From the NCBI GenBank assembly GCA_910577065.1, contig CAJTLD010000049.1, positions 2,026 through 19,234 of the forward strand: DNA of 17,209 nt. The letters are read 5' to 3'. Source of the stretch: an uncultured Lachnospiraceae bacterium. Its GTDB lineage: Bacteria > Bacillota > Clostridia > Lachnospirales > Lachnospiraceae. The notes below the pieces were generated by a model. That model made no database searches and had not been told where the DNA came from. It saw nothing but the letters and a program-made list of their open reading frames with translations. Made by a program: the position numbers and the translations under genes. The number at the start of each line of letters is the position of its first letter. The first letter of the stretch is position 1. Positions 1-9,500 of this stretch are shown here, piece by piece.

Positions 1-819
1 ACTTCCTTTTAATTTTTCCCACCCTTCTTCACAACACAATCTGTTTTTACTCACTCTCTCCCAATCTAAAGCATAGTAAAATGGAACCTCCCCATCTCTT
101 CTTCCCGTACAAAAATGGTCTAAAATAATACAGGTCTGTGATGTATAGAAAAAATAATATACCGAAAACAAATTAGAAAAGTCTTCCAATGACGTCATTC
201 CCATTTCGAGCATGAAATAAAAATCACTTTTAAATCTGTTTTGTATATCTCTTTTCACTGCGAAATATGGCATCTGCCGGTCTGCCTTAGAAACTTTTTT
301 AGCTTCTATTGTTTTTATGACCATTTCTTCTAACACATTAAATTTGTATCTATTTTTTTCCCGTTCTATGTTCTCGCAATCCGACTGATCCATCCCAAAA
401 ATCGAAAACAAGAAGTGAGCCAGATTTTCTGCACTTTTATGTAAGACTGTCTGATACGGATAAAGACCAATATTATCAGCAAAAAAACTATCGCCTGTAA
501 AAAACATATTTTGCAGCAAATCCCTAAAGTAATTTAAATCTGCTTCCTTTATTTCTATTTCTTCTAAAAGTTCTGTACACAATCCCTCAAACTCGATTGG
601 CTCTATTTTTTTGTTTAATGTGTCCCGAAAAAATCCACTGACTACATCCTCAAGTTCTGTTATAACCGGATCTTTTGTTTTTTTAGTTGTTTTATAAGGA
701 AATAATTTAAACTGATCATCATGTTTATGCGTAAGTCTCCTGGAATCGGCAGCTCTTAATTGCGTATCTTTAGCATTAAAGTTCTTTATAAATTTTTCTT
801 CACTGAATCTGTAACCCAT
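1..819 (-). CDS. dptG: DptG, DNA phosphorothioation-dependent restriction protein (C-terminus cut by window edge)
   Basis: I read an uninterrupted frame of 273 codons from an ATG at 819 to the left edge, beginning MGYRFSEEKFIKNF and containing FKLFPYKTTKK near residue 38. DptG is a component of the DptFGH complex, which restricts DNA lacking the Dnd phosphorothioate mark; its biochemical role is poorly defined. The frame is acidic and helical-looking, with no recognisable catalytic motif. The start overlaps the stop of the preceding dptF reading frame by one base (TAATG), and a GGTGG-type ribosome site lies just upstream, so translational coupling is likely. Assignment rests on the LFP(Y/F) start of the family, the position directly after DptF, and general resemblance from memory. 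Family members are longer than 273 residues, so the C-terminus, and then dptH, should lie beyond base 1. No disruption is visible. Confidence 0.78.
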   Translation of the reverse strand, partial: MGYRFSEEKFIKNFNAKDTQLRAADSRRLTHKHDDQFKLFPYKTTKKTKDPVITELEDVVSGFFRDTLNKKIEPIEFEGLCTELLEEIEIKEADLNYFRDLLQNMFFTGDSFFADNIGLYPYQTVLHKSAENLAHFLFSIFGMDQSDCENIEREKNRYKFNVLEEMVIKTIEAKKVSKADRQMPYFAVKRDIQNRFKSDFYFMLEMGMTSLEDFSNLFSVYYFFYTSQTCIILDHFCTGRRDGEVPFYYALDWERVSKNRLCCEEGWEKLKGS

Positions 820-1376
820 TACTCCACCACCTTAAACTTATATCCGAACATCCCCCGTGAAACAACCGCCTTCTTACCATGTTCGGAACGTACTACTATG
901 TTCTTTGTTAAAGATCCTGTTTGTAACATACGATTCACAAAACTGATAAAATCCGCATAATTGTTTCTATCATTCGCTGTTTGAATATATCCCTGGTTCA
1001 GCTTATACAACAACTGGTAAAGAGAGTAATCAATATCCAACTTAATCACATCACCGGATGGATCTTCAAACGCTACCAAAACTGTTGGGATAAACCGTTG
1101 CAATTCATCCGCTTCTACCGGACTTGGTATATGATGAATACTGGGCTCAAACTTAACCTTCTCATATAAATAAAATTCATTCTGTCTATTATCTAAACAT
1201 AAATTACCGTCTCCATCACTTCCGCACCACTGTGTAACAGCCTTTTCAACCATCCCATACAATGAACCAAGATTTTTATATTTTCCGGAATTATACCAAA
1301 ATAAATCCTGTAAATATCTGCCGTATAGTTCCTCCTTGGCCCCTCCCTCTTCAATGGAATGAACACGGACGATCAA
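819..1376 (-). CDS. dptF: C-terminal part of DptF in a separate, shifted reading frame
   Basis: This 185-codon frame can start only at a TTG (1376) that overlaps the stop of the upstream frame by four bases (TTGA). The frame is also open back to 1397, giving SPESQYL before the TTG. The content (YLQDLFWYNSG, LYGMVEKAVTQW, IDYSLYQLLYKLNQGY, FISFVNRML) matches what I recall of the C-terminal half of full-length DptF rather than an independent family. Joined to the upstream frame it gives about 575 residues, a plausible full DptF length. No ribosome-binding site precedes the TTG, so expression would depend on coupling at the TTGA overlap or on frameshifting; otherwise this is the dead end of a frameshifted dptF. 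It ends with TAA overlapping the dptG ATG. The DptF C-terminus assignment is from family memory. Confidence 0.72.
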   Translation of the reverse strand: MIVRVHSIEEGGAKEELYGRYLQDLFWYNSGKYKNLGSLYGMVEKAVTQWCGSDGDGNLCLDNRQNEFYLYEKVKFEPSIHHIPSPVEADELQRFIPTVLVAFEDPSGDVIKLDIDYSLYQLLYKLNQGYIQTANDRNNYADFISFVNRMLQTGSLTKNIVVRSEHGKKAVVSRGMFGYKFKVVE

Positions 1377-2539
1377 TAAATACTGGCTTTCAGGACTTTA
1401 TCATTCTTAATTTTTTTAATCACATCAACATCACAAATAACATCTCCAAACGCATTCTCTGCAAATGCTTTCATGATTTCAGAAGAAATATCAGCTCTTA
1501 CATAATATGAGATTGCATCTTCATCTGCATGTTCCGATCTGGACAAAAGCGGATCGTATTTTTTTAATATATTCATTAACACTGTTACATCCGTAGAATC
1601 AAACAACAATGCAGGCGTAATTTGTTTTAAAAATTCTTTCAGATATTCAGACTCATTTGAAAGAATTTTTTGAAATTTCTCGTAACTAAAATCCCGCGAT
1701 ATTAAAATGTTATATACAAAATTTAGTATTTCTCTTGTAGTGAGGATCACCTTATCCTGAATCGTAGTCTTAACAAGAAGTTCTGCTACAAATCTCTGTC
1801 GTTCTGTCTTTCTCATATACTCGTAGTTCTTTTTTACCGGACACTTTTGTGAGAGCGGACAAGATGAACATGATTTCAGATACGACTGATAAAATAAATT
1901 TTCTTCCCGGGGATGAAATACTTTTTCCAGAATACGTTCCATATACCCCGCATGAACCCCATCTGCCGAAAGACTGTACATATGGTAATCAGAAAAACTA
2001 ACATGCTGAAAATGGCTGTTTTCATCATATTCTTTTTTATTGACCTGTGTAGTGAGTATATGATTCTGTTCAACATATTTTTTTAATAAGCGGAATGAAG
2101 CACCATATTCAGATTCAATAAAATTACTCAGCACACCCAGATTAATTGCCAGTATAATGTTTTGACCGGGTTCTTGTAGATTTTCATCCTTATAAGGTGT
2201 GAGAAAATCACTCAACGTCTCAATAGCGGTTTTGGAAGGGGAACTGCTTTCTGTCGCATCATTGTAAACATGGTATTTCTCAAGCAATTTTTCTTCATCT
2301 GCATTTTTAAGATATGAGAGAAGGTGCGATTTCCCATCCCCTGCGCTTCCACACAAAAGAACAAGCGTCTTTTTCCCGGACGCATTAATTTTACGAAGCA
2401 GTTCCTTCAAATCTACCTCAGCAGTTCTAACAACATGCATATACTTTTTAAATGAATCAAACTCCTCTATATCATCAATTGAATCACTTGAGGATTTACG
2501 AAGCCGATTTAGTTCATTTGAAAACTTACAACTTGCCAT
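1373..2539 (-). CDS. dptF: DptF, P-loop ATPase-like subunit of the phosphorothioation-dependent restriction complex (N-terminal part)
   Basis: DptF is the NTPase-like component of the DptFGH restriction complex that acts with DndABCDE/DndB phosphorothioation systems. The frame has a P-loop GSAGDGKSH at residues 64-72, a hydrophobic strand NIILAINLGVL (127-137) that could be the Walker B region, and a CxxC-x5-C cluster (C224, C227, C233; CSSCPLSQKCP) suggesting a metal-binding knuckle. A TTREILNFVYN segment (266-276) looks like a sensor/arginine region. I chose the ATG at 2539 because AAGGAG lies six bases upstream; an in-frame ATG at 2560 precedes this ribosome site and is less likely. The frame ends KASIY then TGA at 1373, short of the usual length; the missing C-terminal half follows at once in the -1 frame. 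The promoter is at 2681-2709. Confidence 0.82.
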   Translation of the reverse strand: MASCKFSNELNRLRKSSSDSIDDIEEFDSFKKYMHVVRTAEVDLKELLRKINASGKKTLVLLCGSAGDGKSHLLSYLKNADEEKLLEKYHVYNDATESSSPSKTAIETLSDFLTPYKDENLQEPGQNIILAINLGVLSNFIESEYGASFRLLKKYVEQNHILTTQVNKKEYDENSHFQHVSFSDYHMYSLSADGVHAGYMERILEKVFHPREENLFYQSYLKSCSSCPLSQKCPVKKNYEYMRKTERQRFVAELLVKTTIQDKVILTTREILNFVYNILISRDFSYEKFQKILSNESEYLKEFLKQITPALLFDSTDVTVLMNILKKYDPLLSRSEHADEDAISYYVRADISSEIMKAFAENAFGDVICDVDVIKKIKNDKVLKASIY

Positions 2540-2566
2540 AAAATTCTCCTTTTGCCCCAAAATCAG

Positions 2567-2620
2567 TCAGAGCGTGTTAGAAAATACATTCTGACAAATA
2601 ATTTTTCAAGCACGTTCTGA
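2567..2620. repeat. Imperfect inverted repeat in the dptF leader
   Basis: Arm TCAGAGCGTGTT (2567-2578) and arm AGCACGTTCTGA (2609-2620) are inverted copies matching at 10 of 12 positions, separated by 30 bases. The repeat lies between the predicted dptF transcription start (near 2674) and the ribosome site, so it could be an operator or a leader RNA structure. The right arm contains GTTC, the GAAC/GTTC core modified by some enterobacterial Dnd systems; the left arm does not (GAGC). Function is inference. Confidence 0.4.
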
Positions 2621-2680
2621 TATCTCTATAAAACTGACTATAAACAAAACATTGTGTTCCTGTTCTTTTCCTTTCATTCT

Positions 2681-2709
2681 ATTATATAGATATAATACAT
2701 TCTTTTCAA
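2681..2709 (-). promoter_or_regulatory. Vegetative sigma-A type promoter for dptF
   Basis: On the minus strand, TTGAAA (2709-2704) and TATAAT (2686-2681) are separated by exactly 17 bases in very AT-rich DNA. Transcription would start near 2674, leaving a leader of about 135 bases before the dptF ATG at 2539. The strong match suggests that the restriction genes have their own transcription unit, separate from mrr. Confidence 0.7.
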
Positions 2710-2782
2710 CATGATTCTTCCATTTCAGACATTTATTTATAAAATCCAACAAAATACTTTTACTACCCTTGTCCCATTTTAA

Positions 2783-3397
2783 TTATTCAAAATAAGACGT
2801 ATCCAGTTTAAATATATGAAACAACTGTTGGCTCTTAACTCCAATTTCGTATTTAACCATTAATTCCGCAAGTAACTTCCCATCTATGATTTTCAAATTT
2901 TTTTGCTGCTGCTCTTCTACATACCTGATTGCACCTTTTGTATAAGAAGACGTCGTAATAAAAACACCTTTCTGAACGCTTTTCATTGCCCCAACAAAAG
3001 CCTGTAAATCTTTGCTTCCAACTTTTTGGCTCTCTTTATATCGCTTTGCCTGAAGATAAATCAAATCAAGACCTAACTTGTCCTCACTTATGATACCATC
3101 TATTCCCCCATCATGGGGGCCGCCAACAGCCATTCCAGAATCGGAGTCATACCCATATCCCATTTTTATAAGCAAATCTACTATTAACCGCTCAAAAAAA
3201 CTAAAATGTTGTTCTAAAATGGAAGAAAGTAATGATGAATACAATTCATCCAACTGTTCTTTGTAAGCGTTTGCAATTTTCTCTTCCGGTAACATTTCGC
3301 CCTGTATAGGGGAATTTAGCGCACTTTCACTGATCTCAATTTTTTGTTTTTCATCCAAAAAACAATACGTTGTCTTTCTTCCATCTTCAGAAGCCAT
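2783..3397 (-). CDS. mrr: Mrr-family restriction endonuclease, catalytic domain only (N-terminally shortened)
   Basis: Mrr-type enzymes are type IV-like nucleases that cut modified foreign DNA. The 204-residue frame carries the Mrr catalytic domain: FFERLIVDLLIKMGYG (67-82), GGPHDGGIDGII with candidate metal-binding D100, and LDLIYLQAKRYK (110-121) giving the QxK part of the PD-(D/E)xK centre (Q116, K118). ELQAF/GVFITTS-type strands follow (KGVFITTSSYTKGA, 143-156). Typical Mrr proteins are about 300 residues with an N-terminal winged-helix DNA-binding domain; that domain is missing. An in-frame TGA lies 15 bases upstream of the ATG, so it cannot be recovered in this frame. The start has only a weak AGG immediately before it. 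Either the gene lost its 5' end when the island joined the DNA next to the glycosidase, or it is a stand-alone catalytic form. It sits just upstream of dptF in the same direction. Confidence 0.8.
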   Translation of the reverse strand: MASEDGRKTTYCFLDEKQKIEISESALNSPIQGEMLPEEKIANAYKEQLDELYSSLLSSILEQHFSFFERLIVDLLIKMGYGYDSDSGMAVGGPHDGGIDGIISEDKLGLDLIYLQAKRYKESQKVGSKDLQAFVGAMKSVQKGVFITTSSYTKGAIRYVEEQQQKNLKIIDGKLLAELMVKYEIGVKSQQLFHIFKLDTSYFE

Positions 3398-3443
3398 CCT
3401 AAAATATTTTCATGGGACTTGATTTCATTTCCTCACAGCAAAC

Positions 3444-3474
3444 AAGCCTCCCCTGCCACCGGCAGGAGAGGCTT
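3444..3474 (-). terminator. Strong hairpin after the GH2 gene, probable Rho-independent terminator
   Basis: Arms 3444-3457 and 3461-3474 form a 14-bp stem (one G-U pair) around a three-base loop. Read on the minus strand it begins 30 bases after the GH2 stop and is followed by TTGTTTG, a modest T run. It most likely ends the giant glycosidase transcript. It also lies at the boundary between moderate-GC backbone and the AT-rich restriction block. Confidence 0.65.
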
Positions 3475-3503
3475 GCCCCCATCATACCTTTATTCTGTAA
3501 TTA

Positions 3504-6500
3504 TCACCTTTTCTCAGTCATAATCAGAACCGTTTTTTTCATTCCTTTTCCACTCAGAAGCCTGCGTATCTCTTTCTGCCTGCTTTTCGGAACATAAACT
3601 TTCGCCTTTGCAGATATGCCCTTAAATGCGTTTTTGCCGACTTTGGAAAGCTTCTTATTCCGAATGGTAATGCTTGCCAGTTTCGCATCCCCGCAGAATG
3701 CTTTTTTGCCGATGGACGTTACGTATCTTCCAATCAATACCTTGCGCAGCTTTTTCATGTCTTCAAACGCATGGTTTGCAACAGAAGTTACTTTACAGGT
3801 TACGCCGCCGATCTTTACCGCATGCATGACATGAATATAAGAAAGGCTCCGGTTCGATACGTCGTATGCTTCCGCCAGTTTCTTCTTCGCATCCGTTACG
3901 CGGTACATTACGCCCCGGAAATCTGTTTTATCGCCCACTTTTAACGGCGTGCCGGAAGGTTTGTGCACCTGCGCGTTTAATAGCCTTTGAATTTCGTCTT
4001 TGGCCTGTGCAAGCTGGTTTTTGACGTCGTCCGCTTCTTTTTCAAGCCGAACCGCTATGCCTTCCAGTTCCGCAACCCGGGCCTGTGCAGAAATTAATTT
4101 TATATCCAAAACGCCTGCTTCTTCTTTTAAGGCTTTTAACTCTTCCAGCAAAATGTCTTTTTGATCTTTTTGTGTCTCTATCTGGCTGTTCAAAGCCGCA
4201 ATCTTGTCGTTTAAGATGCTGATTTCGGTCTCCTTTTCCGAAATCCGGACCGCAAGCTGCGCGTTATCGCTGTTTGACTCGTTTAATTCAGAGCGCAAAT
4301 CCGCAAGCGCTTCATTTGCTTCTTTTAACGCGTCCTGCTTTTCTTTTACCTGATTCGTTAAACCGGTAATTTCCTTCTCCTTCGCCGCAATGTCTTTTTC
4401 CAGGTTCCCAATACTTATATTTGCTTCCCCAAGCTGTTTTTCCAGTTCTGTTACTTGGCCGCGGACGCTGTTTAATTCTCCCAAGACTGCAGCCAAATCG
4501 TTCTTTAACTGCTCGTTTTCCGCTTCCTTTGCAGATTTTAGGCCCGCGATTGCATCCGCAATGGCGCCGGTTGCCGCCTGTATCTCTTCTTCCGTAGAAG
4601 CGCCCGCTTTTAAAATTTCCCTGGCCTGCGCAACCGCCGCCAAAAGTACGGCGTAGGATTCTGGCGTGTAGTTTTCTTCTAAAAGCCTTTCCGCAATGGC
4701 GACCGCCAAAGAAAGCGCTGCTTTTTCATTTGTAAAATCGGCTGTTTTTCGGATTACGATAAAGCTTATCATAACGTCGCATCTGTCGTTCCCGGATTTC
4801 AGCGGGGCTGTATTGACACAGACGCCGCCTTTTTTATCCAGCGTAACTTCTGTAAATGTCACCGTCTCTTTTCCGCTGATATGGTGATCTTCTTTTACCG
4901 CTATCTCTGCGCCGTCCAAATCGGTTACTGAAATTTTTGCGTGGCGAAAATCTGCCGCCCACTGAGCCCACGGATCGTAATAACCCGCGGTCACTTCATA
5001 AGTGCCTGCATCCAGTGCAAACTGATATGTAAGGGTTTTCCCGTTATTCCCGCCTTTGAAATTCCGGATCGTGCCAAAGGCGTCCCCGCTGCCGTTTACT
5101 TCCAGTTCGGCCTGCGGATTTGTATAACCCCATCCGGCGTTTTCGCCGTATGCGCCGTCCGGTACGGTATTCTTTATAGTTGCCTGATTCGCGTCCGTAA
5201 GCAGTTTTCCAAGTTCCGTAAATTCGTCCGCGCCGCAGTCTGCAAAATAAACGATATTTGCAGGGGACGCGGTTACCTGTACGGTAATCTCCCTGTTCTC
5301 AAAGCCGGTAAGGATACCTCTTACCGTATATGCCCCAAGTTCCGTCGCATCAAGCAGGGCGGCTGCGTCAGCCTCATTCCAGTCAACCGCCGTATCAAAC
5401 GTTTCTCCGGTAACGGAAATGTTGATTTTTTCCGGCAGTTTATAATCGCCGTTTCCAAACAGATATGCCGGGATACCGGTATTTATCACAATATCCGCCG
5501 GATCCCATTTCGCATAAAGCGTCATATCGCCCGTAACGGCGGAAGCAAAGTTCCATGCCGTTGTAAGAGCCGGATCGCTGTACCATCCTGCAAAATCGTA
5601 GCCGCGTTTTGTTGGGGCATGCGGCTCTGCCGCAACGCCGGCTTTAACCGGAACTTTCTGAGGCGCTACAAATGAACCGCCGCCAGAATCAAAGGTTACG
5701 GTATAATACCCGTTTTCCTGTTCTTTTAAGCTTCCCTGGATGGTTACGCCGTAAGCCGGCATAACAAAACGGTAAACGCTGCCGGTTTGGGTCACCGTAA
5801 TGCCCGTCGGCTCTTTTGTATCACTCCGTACAATTACCGGAGCCTGCACAAATTCATAGCCCGCTTTTGCAGAAAATATAACGGTTTCACCGGCGGCAGC
5901 CCGCCCGGGCGTATCTACTTCCGTTTCTTCGGAAGCAACCAGATACGTTTCCTCATCTGCCGTATGGCGGAATTTTACCGTATATTCCTGTTTCTTCGTC
6001 TGATCTCCGTTCTCCGGGAGGAAGATGATTTTTGCCGTGCCGTTTACGGCTTCCAATATGGTTACAGACGCATTGTCCGTCGCTTCCGCCGTAATGACGC
6101 CTGATTCCGTATCCAGTTCCAGCGTCTTTGTTTCTGGGTCAAACTGCTCCAGCACGTTGTTTCCATCCAAGCTTATCCGCGTAATTTCATAGCTGTCAAA
6201 TCTTATAACCGGCTCGTAATATACTTCAAACTCTTCCAACCCCGTCCAGTTCTTATCCTGAGGCGTAAGCGTAATGCGGATTGCCGTTGTTTCAACCGGC
6301 CGAAACGCTATGTCCTGCATCTGCTTAAAGTTGTCCAGGGACGGTACGGCCGGTTTGCCGTCAATGTACTCTACCTCAGTCCAGCCGTCGTATGCCTTAA
6401 TGGGGTTATCTGCCGCCCAGCCCTTAACGCCGCTGCAGCCTCCGTTCGCGCTTGTGCTGTCGTTGCCCAGCCGGTTGGCCGCGATTACGCCGTTATTGCC

Positions 6501-9500
6501 GCTGTAATATTCGATCTTATAGTCCTTTGGCAGGCGCACTTTATTTTGGGCCGATCCGTCTTCTTCCATAAATCCGACGGAAACTTTGTTCACGGTATAT
6601 TTTTTCTGATCGCCTTCCCCGGATTCTCCTTTTTCGCCGAAAGCAGTCGCCACAAACGGCAGGCGATCCGAAGCGTTTACATCTGCATTTGCATTCGTAT
6701 GGTACACGCCGTCTTCCCAGTCGCTCCAGATACTTTTGCCTGTTCCGCTTGCAAAAAGCTTTACGCCGTCCGTCGCATGATGCGCCAGATCATCCGAAGC
6801 GGAAACATAGGCAAATGTCCTCGGCCATTCTCTTGCGGCCTTAATACCGTTTTCATTTAACGCCAGATTTACCCAGGCGGGCGTATTGTTTGCATCCGCT
6901 GCCGCCTGCGCAACGCGCACCGTAGCGATAACGTCTGTTTTCCCGGCTTTTCCGTTTACCGTAACCATGCCCGGCGCATCAAATCCGCCTTCCGGTACAT
7001 TCCATTTTACATCCTGCTTTACAATATCGCCATTGCTGTAATAAATGGCTGCCTGTTGCGGCAACGCAGGCGCAGCGCCCGCAGCCGCAGCAACCGTAAT
7101 ATGCTCTGCGCCGATCACGTCGCATACCGTAACCTTAGCCGCTACGCGCGCATTTGTTTCCGGTACGGTTCCGTATACGGTAAACGCGCCTGTTTTCTTT
7201 AACGCATTGCCGCTGATGCTGTCCCAACGGACTTCCATAAGCTGCCCGCCGATTGTCGTTATGGCTGTCACCGTACCCGGCAGCGCGGGATACTCGTCTT
7301 TTGCCGTCGTTACGCTGACTTCCTCGTAGCCCGTAACCTCCGCTTCAGCCGCATGGATCGTAAACCCGGTTTCCACGACGCCCGTATAGTTCACCATGCC
7401 CGTTACAACGACTGTCGCCGCGCCCGGTTCTATGTTATTGCGGTAACTTAATTTATAATCGGTCCCGTTCCTTAAGACAATTCCCTGCGCATCCGCAGAA
7501 GCTTTGTAAGTAACCACCGGCTCCGGCTTGATTTCCCGCCCGGTATAATCTGTTTCCTGTTCATCACCGGAAAGTTCCACGAGCGTATTGCCGGCATAAA
7601 TTTCACTGGGCGCGCACTGTACCCTGACTTCGGCCGCGGACATAAACTCGTTGCTTACTTTGCCGCTGTTATCAGATGTTTCCACTCCGTACAGACGGAT
7701 ATATTTCGCATCGGCGGCGTCAAACTGCGCCATTTTCCATTCCACTGCCGTATTCCATCCGGTTCCTTCCGCCGCGTTCGTCCAGTTTGTCCCGTCCGTG
7801 CTGGTTTCAATCCGGTATGACAGGACAATGCCGTTTTTATCTGACGGGCGAGGCATATAGCGCAGCCCTTTTATTTTTGTCGTCTCTTTTAATTCGATCT
7901 GCAGATAGCGCAGATCCGCGCGGCCGGTCAGATCTTTTTCCCCCGATCCGCTGTCTCCATACCTGCTGTGCCAGATCGTACCGTTGCTGCCGTCATTTGC
8001 TTTTGCAGGCGGCTCGTCCCCATGCCAGCTTGGCGCCGAAAGCGTCATGTCCTTATACGGATAATCAAAAGAATCGTCGTTCGCATTATCCACCCTGGTA
8101 TTGTCTTCCCCTAACAAAATCTGGTAAACGCCGCGTTCCTTATGATCTTCCGATTCCAATACAACGCGGATAATATTGCCGCCGTCTTTGGGAAGAACGG
8201 TAACGCTCGCATTATCTTTGCCTGCCGCCTTTACATCGGTTTGGTTTAAATCCGTTTCGGATACGCCGTACCAGCCTTTTGCAAGCGTCGCCGCGTCTGC
8301 GGTATGGCCTCCCACACAAAGCGAAGAAAGCGCCGCGTCTTCCCCTACGAAAAACTGCGGGATACGCGTATTCATCTTAAGTTCCAGAAGCGTCGTGATT
8401 TTTTCAAATTCCAGCCTGAACCATGTTTCGGAAACCGTCTGAGACGGGGACAGCGTACGTACCGTAACGCCGTCTTCTTTTCGGTTGCTGATTTTGCACC
8501 CTGCCTCTGTCCAGTTTGCGCCGTTGTCGCTGGAAGAATACACCTTCATCGTGCTTGAAACAGGCGCCGTATCTTTTAAATATAAGGTAAAATCTTTTAA
8601 TTCAATTGCCGTGTCCAGACGGAAATCCAGCGTCCCCCGACCGCTCCACGCAATATCCGTTTTTGCCGTCTTACCGTCCCTTAATTTGGCCAGAGTATCC
8701 GCAACGCCGCTGTTTTGCGCGCTTGATACGCCGTTTATATACATCTCCGGCACGTTTGGCAGCGCTTCGTCGCCGTCTTTGTAACCGCCCGACGTAACGC
8801 GCACCTTTGCGGTTACGGCAAAACTTTCGCCAAATACATCCGCCGTTCCTTTTACTTCCTTTGTACCCGTCGTCGCCGTAAGATCCCCCGGTTCTTCCCA
8901 GGCAACCGGAAACTCCGCCGTCATAATGCTTCCGTCCGAATGTACCGCCGGACGCGACGCCGGAAGGGAAATTTCCGCGTCTTTTCCGATTGCGGCAGAA
9001 TAATTCAGTATTCCTGCAACGTCTTTGATTTCCATTATGTTTACCTGTATGCTGACATTTAAATCCGCGATCGTTCCGCTGACAGAATACGTCTCTTCCC
9101 CTGACGGGATATCTCCCCAGGAAACGGCCTTTCGTTCCGACGTATCATCTGAATAATTTACCGTAACCGTCCCTGGAAGCGCCGGAAGCGTTCCCGGCTT
9201 AAGATAATAATTGCGGGAAATCTCATAGCTGACCACATGCTTTTCCTGCGGATCGTCTTCTGACGCCGTTGTAGTTACTTTCTCTTTTACTTCCTGATAG
9301 CCTGGCGCGCTTGCCGTCACGGTAAAACTGCCCGCTTTATCCAAAGACTGTACGATGGCTAAAAGCTTGCCCTTTCCCGCTTTTCTCGTCGGATCGCCGT
9401 GCGGCGTCACATCGTTTTGTACGCCATTGTCCAGCGCCAGAAGTTTACCGGCTCCCTCTACAGATACTGTTACCTCTGGCTCTGCGCCGTTTACGAACCT

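Noticed and set aside
3383..3434. Ten-codon upstream frame (MKSSPMKIF) before mrr as a leader peptide
   Set aside because: The GAGG site is too close to its ATG and there is no regulatory structure; it is more simply debris at the truncated 5' end of mrr.
4941..5675. Long plus-strand open frame (244 codons) opposite the GH2 gene
   Set aside because: It is antisense to well-supported coding sequence, has no ribosome site or family motifs, and its cysteine/arginine-rich translation is typical of a shadow frame.
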